64,000 bases of DNA from CAYNST01 sp964546435. GTDB lineage: Bacteria > Pseudomonadota > Gammaproteobacteria > Pseudomonadales > Cellvibrionaceae. The DNA is taken from positions 1 to 64,000 of the forward strand of contig CAZJKJ010000005.1 of the NCBI GenBank assembly GCA_964546435.1, read 5' to 3'. Position numbers and translations under genes: made by a program. Below are positions 27,945 through 36,771 of this stretch, piece after piece. Position 1 is the first letter of the stretch; every line of letters begins with the position of its first letter. The notes below the pieces were generated by a model. It was not told the origin of the DNA. It was given only the letters and a program-made list of their open reading frames with translations, and made no database searches.

Positions 27945-28060
27945 TCATGCAAGAGTTATCATTGGGGTATCAGGCGCGGGTTGATGAGGCTCTGTTTTGG
28001 AGCCGGCTGTGCGGCAGATCAATAAGCACCCGGCACGGCCCTACAGCACCTTGAGCAGGC

Positions 28061-28080
28061 CGCCGCACTCTGGTGCGGCG
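28061..28080. terminator. Hairpin between convergent parC and the 28083 gene
   Basis: A perfect 8-bp stem CGCCGCAC / GTGCGGCG with a TCTG loop. No T run follows on either strand, so termination is inferred from stem strength and from its position between converging genes. Confidence 0.45.
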
Positions 28081-28082
28081 CG

Positions 28083-28457
28083 TCAGGCAGCCTCGTTCTC
28101 TGCGGCCCACTGCCTTGTCGCACTTTCAAGCTCGCCAATAAGCATCAGGTGACGCATACGAAACTGCATATCAAGATTCACCTTCTCAAGTCTTTGAAAA
28201 AGTAGAACCGCGCACACTGCTCTTTCTTCCTGAGAAAGCTCGGCCGAATACATGCTTTTGCTAAGAACATGACAAGCGGCCAGAAAGGCGGCGCACCCGT
28301 CTTTACGATAGTAGGCACACTCTTTTATTACGGCGAGATTTTCCAGATTGCCCGGCAGCTGGCAGATGCGATTAATCAGGCTCTGATCGCTAAGTTGCTC
28401 GAAGAGCTCTGCCTGCACTTTGGCAATAAAAAAACGCAGGCGAAGAATTTTGAACAT
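28083..28457 (-). CDS. Small helical protein of unknown function
   Basis: The 124-residue product is helical with many Leu, Cys and Met residues and starts with a basic hydrophobic stretch (MFKILRLRFFIAKVQAEL) that is not a clear signal peptide. AGGTG is five bases from the ATG. A possible promoter (TTGACG, 16 bp, TAACAT on the minus strand, near 28637-28664) would give an untranslated leader of about 180 bases. Family not recognised. Confidence 0.55.
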   Translation of the reverse strand: MFKILRLRFFIAKVQAELFEQLSDQSLINRICQLPGNLENLAVIKECAYYRKDGCAAFLAACHVLSKSMYSAELSQEERAVCAVLLFQRLEKVNLDMQFRMRHLMLIGELESATRQWAAENEAA

Positions 28458-28837
28458 CTGTTCACCTGTCCGAGAGGAGATTGACTACATGCTTGCGCCA
28501 ACAGCGCACCATCTCGCAGATCTGCGATCGATCAAACATCAATACCTGAGCATACAAATATCAATCTTTTGCATCTAAATCTCGCCTACCAACGCCTTGA
28601 GATCAGCGCAGGACTCACAATGGCGCATACCCTCTTTATGTTAGCCTGTCAGCCTTGCGCGTCAACAAAGCCCGATAGGCGGTATTGTGGCTCACTTTAG
28701 TTTTGGATTTTCAATCGGCACAACTTCCAGGCTGCGAGAGCCACCTTTTGGGGTTGTGCCGACGGCGCAATTTCAAATGCCTACCGGACCTGTCGCCCGT
28801 CGCTTTTCAGGGCATTTACGCCGGGCGGTTTACTTTA
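28458..28837. other. Intergenic region with a 10-bp inverted repeat and possible structured RNA
   Basis: No convincing gene in 380 bases. At 28715-28724 and 28753-28762 there is a perfect 10-bp inverted repeat (TCGGCACAAC / GTTGTGCCGA) with a 28-base loop that can fold further. The segment 28680-28835 differs in composition from the AT-rich promoter gaps. Read leftward it would be the 3' region of the sigma-4-like gene or the leader of the 28083 gene. Confidence 0.4.
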
Positions 28838-29905
28838 TTAGCCGAAGCTTCTGGGCGCTCCGACCAGTGTGTAAACACCGCGCTCGTGCTTCATGAACAG
28901 GGGGCAATAATTCAGCGCCACAGAAAAGCTCCATTTATCCTTGCCTTCGAGCACCAGGGCATCCTCCAGCTCCTTCTCCCGGCATCGCAGGTTCTCGCTC
29001 GCGAGAATCATCTGGTAGATCTTCAGATCAAAATCACGAAGCGCATCCTTGCTGTCCACTGGGTGCAAGCATGAAACCATGCCATCACAGAGCTCATACG
29101 ATCCAGTGGCCAGCAGCACATCCCGAATCACCGGCGCATCAAGCACCCTGGTTTTTCGGCTGGCATTTTTCTTCCAGTTCCGCATCACCCCCTCCTGCAG
29201 GTGCTCCTCGGAGGCCCGCTCGATAACGCTAAAGACAAGCTCCATTCGTCTTAAAAGACGGTTGCGGCCGCGGCCGACAAAGAGCGCCCAGCGCTTTTGC
29301 TCCCCCGCCCAGATCGTCTCAGGGATTGAGCCCATCACTGCCCGGGCAAATGGCTCTCTTGTCTCTGCTCCAATGCCCTTTAGTGCGCGCGATAATGCAT
29401 CGATGCTCACCGCCCCGTTGTGGGAGATCTCACTGACCGCGATTCCCTCGATCTTCTTTGGCAGCTTCTCCTGCCCTGCCCGCACAACGAACCGGGCGTT
29501 GTTGTGCCGAATGAGCCGGATATCCTCAACCGGTCCCTTGATCAGGGATATCGCATTGAGTGCCCCTTCGATTTTATATCCGCTTGAAAGATACCCTTTA
29601 CTAACAAGCACCGCCTCAACCATCTCGGCCGATGCCGGCAGTACATCAAGAAGCACATGAAGGACCCGCTCGGTCAGCTCGGGGCAGATTGCACTCCGAT
29701 CCATCTTCTCGACAACCTTATTGGTAATCTGCCGCACGCTCTCGCGAGTAATGCCGTATTCGGATCCGGCCTCCTGCATCGAGCAGCCGCCATTGCCATC
29801 AAGGCCGAAGTACCGAAGTGTTATCTCAAGGTTGCGCTTTGAGTTAGCGCCCGTGTCCACCGATTGCAGTGCGCGAAGGATGGCTTCATCCAAAGTGGGG
29901 CTCAT
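28838..29905 (-). CDS. Regulator with a sigma-70 region-4-like helix-turn-helix
   Basis: The 355-residue protein begins with a segment like sigma-70 region 4: RYFGLDGNGGCSM, QEAGSEYGITRESVRQI and NKVVEKM (about 31-68), the helix-turn-helix that contacts -35 boxes. No region 2 is present, so it is not a full sigma factor. The remaining ~280 residues look like two or three helical winged-helix-type domains. It could be an anti-sigma-like or promoter-specific regulator for the many consensus promoters in the window. GAGG is eight bases from the ATG. It is monocistronic. Confidence 0.75.
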   Translation of the reverse strand: MSPTLDEAILRALQSVDTGANSKRNLEITLRYFGLDGNGGCSMQEAGSEYGITRESVRQITNKVVEKMDRSAICPELTERVLHVLLDVLPASAEMVEAVLVSKGYLSSGYKIEGALNAISLIKGPVEDIRLIRHNNARFVVRAGQEKLPKKIEGIAVSEISHNGAVSIDALSRALKGIGAETREPFARAVMGSIPETIWAGEQKRWALFVGRGRNRLLRRMELVFSVIERASEEHLQEGVMRNWKKNASRKTRVLDAPVIRDVLLATGSYELCDGMVSCLHPVDSKDALRDFDLKIYQMILASENLRCREKELEDALVLEGKDKWSFSVALNYCPLFMKHERGVYTLVGAPRSFG

Positions 29906-29922
29906 GAGTGTCGCCTCTTATT

Positions 29923-29951
29923 ATTATGACGGGGGCTTATGCTGATGTCGA
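29923..29951 (-). promoter_or_regulatory. Promoter of the sigma-region-4-like regulator
   Basis: On the minus strand TCGACA (29946-29951), 17 bp, CATAAT (29923-29928), with a short leader before the ATG at 29905. Confidence 0.5.
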
Positions 29952-30126
29952 TCGAGCAGGTCTCAGGCGGATCGAATGCATGGGCGTCATTATTATTATT
30001 TCCCGATATATTAAATATACAGCAATGTCCTATTTCCGTCAATGCGCGAATGACACAGGTAGAGATAATATGCTAGCATGTGACTAATTATATATTTATT
30101 GCAATACTTTATCTGGATACAGGACA

Positions 30127-30762
30127 ATGCAGCAGCTGCTTGAGCGCGACTGGCGCGCACTTTTCGATCAGTTCAGCTTCTCTGAGGCCGCCGCTAGCTA
30201 CTCGAGCGGCTTTGCCCCTGCGTATAACAAGCTTCTTGGCGAGTATTTATTGCGATGCCAAAAGTGCGACCTGCTGCCGAGCCCTGCGCAGCTAAAGCTT
30301 GAGGCTGAGCAAATGTTCTGCCTTGCCGAGAGCGCGATCCACAAACGCGCGATTGATGAGGATCGCTTTGCCTGCGATCAGATCGATCGCGCGCTTTTGG
30401 AGATGAGTCTGCTACCGATCCTTGCCCGAAGGCCATCGACCGAGCACCCGGGCGAGGTGCTTTATCTGAAGCTTCTTGGCATTGTCTCGACCCAGAGAAT
30501 GTCTCGGACCGAGACCCGGTTTATGCTTGAGTGCTTTAACACCCATGCCCAGAAGATCGATGACAGCATTCAGCTTACGCTTGTGTCGGTTGCGCTTACC
30601 GGACAGATCGATGCGCACTGCCAGGGCAAGATTGAGAACATGGCACTTCGTAAGGCCCGCTCGCATCTGAGCGAGGCGCTAAAGCGCGCCGGCCACCCCG
30701 GCACCTTCCGCTACGGCCCGATCGCACGCCTTAGGGACAAGTGGCTTTTCTCAGGACTCTAG
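30127..30762 (+). CDS. Unknown helical protein next to dnaE
   Basis: The 211-residue product is helical throughout, with six Cys, no signal peptide and no membrane segment (starts MQQLLERDWRALFDQF). It converges on dnaE, leaving nine bases between the stops. AGGA is very close to the ATG, so the ribosome site is weak. Family not recognised; coding is supported by codon use like its neighbours and by fit between promoter gap and dnaE end. Confidence 0.6.
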   Translation: MQQLLERDWRALFDQFSFSEAAASYSSGFAPAYNKLLGEYLLRCQKCDLLPSPAQLKLEAEQMFCLAESAIHKRAIDEDRFACDQIDRALLEMSLLPILARRPSTEHPGEVLYLKLLGIVSTQRMSRTETRFMLECFNTHAQKIDDSIQLTLVSVALTGQIDAHCQGKIENMALRKARSHLSEALKRAGHPGTFRYGPIARLRDKWLFSGL

Positions 30763-30771
30763 CCCCGGCCA

Positions 30772-33700
30772 TTAAAAGCCCATGCTCGCCCTTGCGGCAT
30801 CAAAAAGCTCGGCCATTTTCTTTGCGCGCTCATCAAAGGTTCTTTGCCCGAGGGCGATCACATTGGTGTGCGCCCGCTGCTTTTGCTGCCGGGCGTTTGG
30901 CCCGCTTCTTGCGCCTCGCTCCCGATACACCACCGAGACCGACTCGGGCCCAAGAAGCGCTGTAAGCTCATTAAGAAAGCTGTCGGTGATTGCTATCTCA
31001 TAATCGCCGAGCCGAACGGTTTTCGCCTCGCTCGCCCCGTAGCACTTGGCCTTTATGTGCGCATAGCCTGGGCGCTGCGCCTCGATGATGCTTTGAAGCT
31101 GTGCTTTTGACTTATCGGTGTAGTTCTTGCTCGTCAGATCAAGCAAAAGGTGCTCGGCGTAGCGCTCACGGACCGCATCAATGCCTCTGATATCAGATGC
31201 GAAAAGCCGCACCCGCCCGGTACGCTTATCCATCTTTAATTTGCCCTCGATAAGCACCGTCTTGTCCACCTCGAGCACATGCTGGCACTCATGAAGAGCC
31301 TTACTAAAGACCATCACCTCAAGCTGCCTGCTCTTATCATCGATGATCAAATACGCGCTCTGGCCGCGTTTATTCTGGCGCACCTCCATGTCCACAATCA
31401 GCCCGCCTATGACGACGTTTTTATCTTCAAACTTAAATCCCCCTGCATCCTCAGCCCTTTGCGCATTGCCCTCTTCAAGATCCGAGCCCACAAGATCGAC
31501 AAGCTTGCCCGAGATAAGCGGGGATATCTCCGATTCGTAGAACTCAAGCGGATGCCCACTCAGATACAGCCCGAGAGTTTTTCGCTCCCCGCCAAGACGC
31601 GTAAGATCATCCCAGTGCGGCATCTGCACAAACTGCACAATCGCCTGATCCTTAAGCGCGCAGCCAAACAGGCTACCCTGCAGCTCAGAGCCACGGGCCT
31701 TTCGCGCTTGCCTGCCCACGCTTATGGCCTTGGGGTAGGTTGCCATGATGCTTGCCCGGTGCGGGCCAAGCCCATCCAGTGCGCCGGATCGGATCGCGGC
31801 CTCGGCCAGGGTTTTTTTCGGCGTGCAGCGCACGCAAAAATCATGAAGGCCCATAAATTCGCCATCTCGCGCCCGCTCAGCAAGAATCTCCCGAATACCA
31901 CTTGCGCCAATACCTTTCACCGCCCCAAGCCCATAGCGCACGCTCTTTGGCGTTTCTGCAACAAAATGGTTCTGGGATTTATTTACATCCGGAGGCAGGA
32001 TCTCGATCCCCATATTACGACACTCGTTAACATAGGTAACGATCTTGTCGGTTTTTGCCATATCGCCCGAGAGCACCGCAGCCATGAACTCTGCCGGGTA
32101 GTGCACCTTTAACCAAGCCGTCTGGTAGGCGATCATCGCGTATGCGGCCGAGTGCGACTTGTTAAAGCCATAGCCGGCGAATTTCTCAACAAGATCAAAT
32201 ATCCGTATCGCAAGATCGCCATCAATACCGTTATTGATTGCGCCTTGCTCGAAGTGTGCGCGCTGCTTTGCCATCTCTTCGGGCTTTTTCTTGCCCATCG
32301 CCCGGCGCAACAGATCGGCCGAGCCGAGCGAGTAGCCCGCAAGCGCCTGGGCGATCTGCATCACCTGCTCCTGATACAAAATAACCCCATAGGTCGGCTC
32401 AAGAATTGGGCGTAAAAGCTCATGCTGGTACTGCGGATCTGGAAAGGCAAGCTCCTCCCTGCCGTGCTTTCGGTTAATGAAATTATCCACCATCCCCGAT
32501 TGCAGCGGGCCTGGCCGATACAGCGCCACAAGCGCAATGATGTCCTCAAAGCAATCAGGCTTCATGCGCCTAAGAAGATCCTTCATCCCGCGCGATTCGA
32601 CCTGAAACACCGCGGTTGTCAGCCCGTCCTTAAGCATCTGGTAGACGCGCCTGTCATCAAGCGGGATGTTTGTGATATCAAGCTTTGGCTCACCCGTCAT
32701 GAGGCGCCTTTTATTGGCCCCCTCCACCGCATGCTGGATGATCGTGAGGGTCTTAAGGCCCAGAAAATCGAACTTTACAAGCCCGGCAAGCTCCACATCC
32801 CCCATATTAAGCTGTGAGACCTTGTTGATGATTTTGCCGTTCTTATCAATCTCGTTACGTGTTGCGGTAAAGTCGGTGAGCTTGCCCGGCGCGATAAGCA
32901 CCCCGCCTGCGTGCTTACCGATCTGGCGGGTGAGCCCCTCAAGCTTTAAGGAGTGCTCAAGCACCACCTTTACTTCCGGATCGGTCTGCAAAGCAAAGCC
33001 AAGCTCGGTGTTTTGCTCGATCGCATCGATAAGCTTTGTGCCCGGCACATCCGGGATCATGTTCGAGATCCGATTGCCCACCGCATAGGGAAAGCCAAGC
33101 GATCGGGCCACATCGCGCACCACCATTTTGGCGGCCATCGTGCCGAAGGTAACGATCTGACAGACCGCATCTTCTCCGTATTTTTGGGAGACATACCGAA
33201 TGACTTCTTCGCGCCGATCCATACAAAAATCAACGTCAAAATCCGGCATACTGACCCGGTCGGGATTCAAAAACCGCTCAAAAAGCAGATCATAGTCCAT
33301 CGGGTTTATATCGGTAATACCAACCGCGTAAGCGACCAGGGAGCCTGCACCGGAGCCGCGTCCGGGCCCGACCGGAATGTCATTAGCCTTTGACCACCGG
33401 ATGAAATCGGCAACTATCAAGAAGTAGCCGGGAAACCCCATTTTGTTAATAACCCCAAGCTCAAACTCAAGACGATCCTGATAGTGCGACTCGGGGATAT
33501 CCTTAACCGCTCCGCCCGCCGCGGCGAGGCCCTGCAGACGATTTTTGAGCCCTGCCCGCGCAAGCTCATTGAGGTGGTGAGATTCGCTTTGACCGGCCGG
33601 AAGCGGAAATGTTGGCAGATGGGTCTTGCCCGCCTCGATCTCAACGCTGCACCGCCTTGCAATTACCAGGGTGTTCTCGATGGCGCAGGGGATATCGCTA

Positions 33701-34446
33701 AAGAGCTCCCGCATCTGCTGCGCCGATTTTAGATACTGATGAGCGGTGTACAGGTGCGGCTCTGATTCTCGCATGGCGTTGACCGTCATCGCGCGCGAGA
33801 TGGCAACACGAACCTCATGGGTTGTAAAGTCCTGCGGATCAAGAAACATCACAGGATTGGTCGCAACTACCGGGATTGAGCTTTGCGCTGCGAGCCGGAC
33901 CGCTTTGTGGATGTAGCGATCATCATCCGGGTGACCGATGCGCTGCAGCTCGATAAACAAATCCCCGGGCTTAAAAATCTGCTGCAGCTTTTGCGTGAGC
34001 GCCTGGGCATCACCCTCGCGGCCGGACATGAGCGCCTGTCCGATAAGGCCGGTTCGCCCGCCCGTAAGGCATATGAGCCCTTGGTGGTGTTTTTCAAGCC
34101 AGGGCATCTGCGCGATCGGCTCGGCATCGGCGGCGACAAGACCGTGCTCATAGGTGTGGCTGATGAGCTCGATAAGGTTTCGGTACCCGGCCTGATCCTT
34201 TGCCAGTAACACCACCGCGGCGCAATAGCCGTCTGCCTGCACCAGCAGCTCAGCGGAGATAATCGGCTTTACCCCCTTGCTCATCGCTTTTTGAAAGAGC
34301 TTCATGCTCGCAAAGAGATTTGCGCTATCGCAGACCGACACCGCGCTCATGCCGAGCTCTTTAGCGCGATCAATAAGTGCATCAACACGCACAAGAGAGT
34401 CTTTGAGTGAGTACTCGGTATGGGTGTGCAGGTTTACGTAGCTCAA
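30772..34446 (-). CDS. dnaE: DNA polymerase III alpha subunit
   Basis: This 1224-residue replicative polymerase matches DnaE from end to end (E. coli 1160). The N-terminal PHP domain starts LHTHTEYSL but has lost a metal His (CDS where CDH is usual), so proofreading must come from a separate subunit. The palm holds GPGRGSGAGS (360-369), PDFDVDF (401-407) and the third acidic residue in KFDFLGLKT (D560). QGSLF (923-927) lies where E. coli has its internal beta-clamp motif QADMF. An OB fold follows (about 1010-1100). A clamp must therefore be supplied. The start codon is TTG with only a weak ribosome site. DnaB and DnaQ are encoded immediately to the right. Confidence 0.97.
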   Translation of the reverse strand: MSYVNLHTHTEYSLKDSLVRVDALIDRAKELGMSAVSVCDSANLFASMKLFQKAMSKGVKPIISAELLVQADGYCAAVVLLAKDQAGYRNLIELISHTYEHGLVAADAEPIAQMPWLEKHHQGLICLTGGRTGLIGQALMSGREGDAQALTQKLQQIFKPGDLFIELQRIGHPDDDRYIHKAVRLAAQSSIPVVATNPVMFLDPQDFTTHEVRVAISRAMTVNAMRESEPHLYTAHQYLKSAQQMRELFSDIPCAIENTLVIARRCSVEIEAGKTHLPTFPLPAGQSESHHLNELARAGLKNRLQGLAAAGGAVKDIPESHYQDRLEFELGVINKMGFPGYFLIVADFIRWSKANDIPVGPGRGSGAGSLVAYAVGITDINPMDYDLLFERFLNPDRVSMPDFDVDFCMDRREEVIRYVSQKYGEDAVCQIVTFGTMAAKMVVRDVARSLGFPYAVGNRISNMIPDVPGTKLIDAIEQNTELGFALQTDPEVKVVLEHSLKLEGLTRQIGKHAGGVLIAPGKLTDFTATRNEIDKNGKIINKVSQLNMGDVELAGLVKFDFLGLKTLTIIQHAVEGANKRRLMTGEPKLDITNIPLDDRRVYQMLKDGLTTAVFQVESRGMKDLLRRMKPDCFEDIIALVALYRPGPLQSGMVDNFINRKHGREELAFPDPQYQHELLRPILEPTYGVILYQEQVMQIAQALAGYSLGSADLLRRAMGKKKPEEMAKQRAHFEQGAINNGIDGDLAIRIFDLVEKFAGYGFNKSHSAAYAMIAYQTAWLKVHYPAEFMAAVLSGDMAKTDKIVTYVNECRNMGIEILPPDVNKSQNHFVAETPKSVRYGLGAVKGIGASGIREILAERARDGEFMGLHDFCVRCTPKKTLAEAAIRSGALDGLGPHRASIMATYPKAISVGRQARKARGSELQGSLFGCALKDQAIVQFVQMPHWDDLTRLGGERKTLGLYLSGHPLEFYESEISPLISGKLVDLVGSDLEEGNAQRAEDAGGFKFEDKNVVIGGLIVDMEVRQNKRGQSAYLIIDDKSRQLEVMVFSKALHECQHVLEVDKTVLIEGKLKMDKRTGRVRLFASDIRGIDAVRERYAEHLLLDLTSKNYTDKSKAQLQSIIEAQRPGYAHIKAKCYGASEAKTVRLGDYEIAITDSFLNELTALLGPESVSVVYRERGARSGPNARQQKQRAHTNVIALGQRTFDERAKKMAELFDAARASMGF

Positions 34447-34484
34447 GGGGAAGTCCAGTCGGATGCCATTATAATATTCGATTA

Positions 34485-34513
34485 ATTATACATCATTGCA
34501 AGGGCGCCATCAA
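34485..34513 (-). promoter_or_regulatory. Promoter of dnaE
   Basis: On the minus strand TTGATG (34508-34513), 17 bp, TATAAT (34485-34490). A second TATAAT lies closer to the gene near 34473. Confidence 0.5.
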
Positions 34514-34525
34514 ATAACCGGCAGC

Positions 34526-34553
34526 TTGACTGATTGGTATTTTGTTGTATATT
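34526..34553 (+). promoter_or_regulatory. Promoter of dnaB
   Basis: TTGACT (34526-34531), 16 bp, TATATT (34548-34553), starting a transcript about 20 bases before the dnaB ATG. It is back to back with the dnaE promoter, so polymerase and helicase are expressed from one shared gap. Confidence 0.55.
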
Positions 34554-34579
34554 ATATCAACCGATCTGTGGAGATATGA

Positions 34580-35911
34580 ATGAGCGCTTATGAGATTGCC
34601 GTAAAGGCACTGATTGGCACCGCGCTGCAGTACCCGGAGCTTGCCGAGGAGGTAGGTGCGCGGCTGCATCCAGGTGATATTGCCGATCCGATTGCATCGC
34701 AGATCTATAAGGCGGCGATTGATCTTGCCGTTGAGAGAATCCCGATCGATCACATCACCCTGTCAAGCAGACTTGAGCCAGGTACGCTCTCGGCGCAGCT
34801 TTTTGCAGAGCTTTGCCAGGTCGGCTCGGCGAGCAACTATACCGAATACCTTGAGATAGTTCGTAACGAGGCGCTAAAGCGCAAGCTGATGTCAGCCTGT
34901 CTTGATATGACCTCGCAGATGAAATCAAACCCGGGGGTGCGCGCTGATGAGCTTCTTGGCAAATTGCACTCATCGCTTGCAAGCATCGATGGGCAGAGCG
35001 ATCGCGGCCAGGGCCTCAGTCCGGTTGCAGAGCTTTTGCCCGAGTACCTAAAGGGGCTTAAGGATCGGGTCGGTGAGCGCACCGGGATCACAGGTCTTGC
35101 ATCTGGCTACGAGGATCTTGATGAGATGACCGCAGGGTTTCAGCCAGGAGATCTTGTGGTGCTTGCCGCCAGGCCCTCCATGGGTAAAACCACCCTTGCA
35201 ATGAATATCATTGAGCGCATCGCCGAGCAGCGAAAGCGCGTGCTGGTCTTCTCGATGGAGATGCCAAAAGAGGCGCTTTTGCAAAGAACCATCTCATCTC
35301 TTGGCTCGATCAAGGCTGATAATTTACGCAAGGGTCGCCTTACACCCAAAGAGACCGGATCTCTTGCCTGGGTGAGCCAGAAGATCTCAGAGCTTGACAT
35401 ACTGATCGATGACACCTGCGCGATGACCGCAACCGAGTTGCGCCTAAGGGCGCTTCGGGCTCATCGTGAGGCGCCTGTGAGCGCGGTGATGGTTGATTAT
35501 CTTCAGCTTATGTCCGGCGCTGACTGCTCAACCAAAGATGGGCGCACCCAGCAGATCACCCACATCAGCCGGGCTCTAAAGATGCTCGCCAAGGATCTTA
35601 ACTGCCCGGTGATCGCACTATCTCAGCTTAACCGAGAGCTTGAGCGAAGACCGGATAAGCGCCCGATCAACAGCGATCTTCGAGAATCAGGCGCTATTGA
35701 GCAGGATGCTGATCTGATCCTCTTTGTCTATCGTGATATTGTCTACAATGAGGATTCACCCGATGGGCACACGGCCGAGATCATCATCGGTAAGCACCGA
35801 AACGGGCCGATAGGCACGGTAAGGCTCGGCTTTGAGGGCCATTATTCGCGCTTTACAAACCTTGTAAAGACCGTGAATCTTCTGCCCCAGCACGATATCG
35901 ACGCTCTTTAA
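34580..35911 (+). CDS. dnaB: Replicative DNA helicase DnaB
   Basis: The 443-residue protein has the DnaB N-terminal helical domain (1-100), linker and RecA-like motor. Walker A reads ARPSMGKTT (about 197-205), Walker B VMVDYLQLM, then ALSQLNRELERRPDKRP and SDLRESGAIEQDADLI, all standard for hexameric DnaB. GGAG is seven bases from the ATG. No DnaC-type loader is visible nearby. It would unwind the fork for the element's own DnaE, either with the primase-like protein at 38174 or with host DnaG. Confidence 0.96.
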   Translation: MSAYEIAVKALIGTALQYPELAEEVGARLHPGDIADPIASQIYKAAIDLAVERIPIDHITLSSRLEPGTLSAQLFAELCQVGSASNYTEYLEIVRNEALKRKLMSACLDMTSQMKSNPGVRADELLGKLHSSLASIDGQSDRGQGLSPVAELLPEYLKGLKDRVGERTGITGLASGYEDLDEMTAGFQPGDLVVLAARPSMGKTTLAMNIIERIAEQRKRVLVFSMEMPKEALLQRTISSLGSIKADNLRKGRLTPKETGSLAWVSQKISELDILIDDTCAMTATELRLRALRAHREAPVSAVMVDYLQLMSGADCSTKDGRTQQITHISRALKMLAKDLNCPVIALSQLNRELERRPDKRPINSDLRESGAIEQDADLILFVYRDIVYNEDSPDGHTAEIIIGKHRNGPIGTVRLGFEGHYSRFTNLVKTVNLLPQHDIDAL

Positions 35912-35986
35912 CCGGGCGCCAGCCAATAGCAATCACGCCACCCGCCTGATATAATACAACAACATTTATTTTTAAGCGCAATAGCA

Positions 35987-36730
35987 ATGAATAAACAAAT
36001 TTCAGGTACCAGGTCTGTTGTCCTCGACTGCGAGACGACTGGCCTTTCGCATGAAAATGGCCACAAGATCATCGAGATCGGTGCGCTTGAGATGATCAAC
36101 CGGCGCCTTACCGGGCGGGCCTTTCATCACTACCTCGACCCGCAGCGCGAGGTCGATGAGGATGCGGAGGAGGTGCACGGGTGGAACCGCGAAAGCCTTA
36201 AGGCTGCAAGCGAGGGGGCGATCTTTGCAGATATTGCTGAGAGTCTTCTTGATTTCATCAAAGGCTCAACCCTCATCATCCATAACGCCCCATTTGATAT
36301 GGGGCACATGGATGCGGAGATGATCCGCATCGGGCTGCCGCGAATCACCGGGCAGGTGCTTGTGTGCGATACCCTGGTTATGGCCAATAACAAGTACCCG
36401 GGGCGGCGCAATAATCTTGACGCACTCGCAAAGCGCATGGGGGTTGATACCTCTGCGCGCACCCATCACGGGGCGCTGCTCGATGCGGAGATTCTTGCCG
36501 AGGTGTACCTGCAGATGACCACCCGGCAAGATGATCTGCATCTTGATGCGGCAAGTGCTGAGGCGCCGCTGCGCCTGCGGGGCTCGGATCGGATCGGGTT
36601 TGTGCCGATTAGCGAGTCGCTGGCGCAAAAGCTGCCTGTGGCTGCCGCTCTGCCCGAGGAGATAAAGCGGCACCAGATGCTTATCGAGAAAATACGATCA
36701 ACAAGCGGCAATAACGACTTTGGCTTCTAG
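35987..36730 (+). CDS. dnaQ: DNA polymerase III epsilon subunit (proofreading exonuclease)
   Basis: The 247-residue protein (E. coli DnaQ 243) has the DEDDh exonuclease motifs: LDCETTGL, HNAPFDMGHMDAE and HHGALLDAEILAEVY. After the domain, QDDLHL sits where E. coli epsilon carries its clamp motif QTSMAF, and the C-terminal segment LPEEIKRHQMLIEKI aligns with the alpha-binding tail. So this is a full replisome epsilon, not a stand-alone exonuclease. A TATAAT lies at about 35951-35956; the ribosome site is weak. It is separated from dnaB by 75 bases. Confidence 0.95.
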   Translation: MNKQISGTRSVVLDCETTGLSHENGHKIIEIGALEMINRRLTGRAFHHYLDPQREVDEDAEEVHGWNRESLKAASEGAIFADIAESLLDFIKGSTLIIHNAPFDMGHMDAEMIRIGLPRITGQVLVCDTLVMANNKYPGRRNNLDALAKRMGVDTSARTHHGALLDAEILAEVYLQMTTRQDDLHLDAASAEAPLRLRGSDRIGFVPISESLAQKLPVAAALPEEIKRHQMLIEKIRSTSGNNDFGF

Positions 36731-36747
36731 GTAACGCCTAAGAGGTG

Positions 36748-36771
36748 CAGCGCGCCTACTTAAGCGCGCTG
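36748..36771. terminator. Hairpin between convergent dnaQ and the DsbC-like gene
   Basis: CAGCGCGC / GCGCGCTG 8-bp stem with an 8-base loop that contains the stop codon of the leftward gene. No strong T run; assigned from stem and position. Confidence 0.45.

Noticed and set aside
28687..28896. 69-codon rightward frame over the inverted repeat
   Set aside because: It has no ribosome site and runs into the end of the opposing sigma-4-like gene; the inverted repeat is a better explanation of the sequence.
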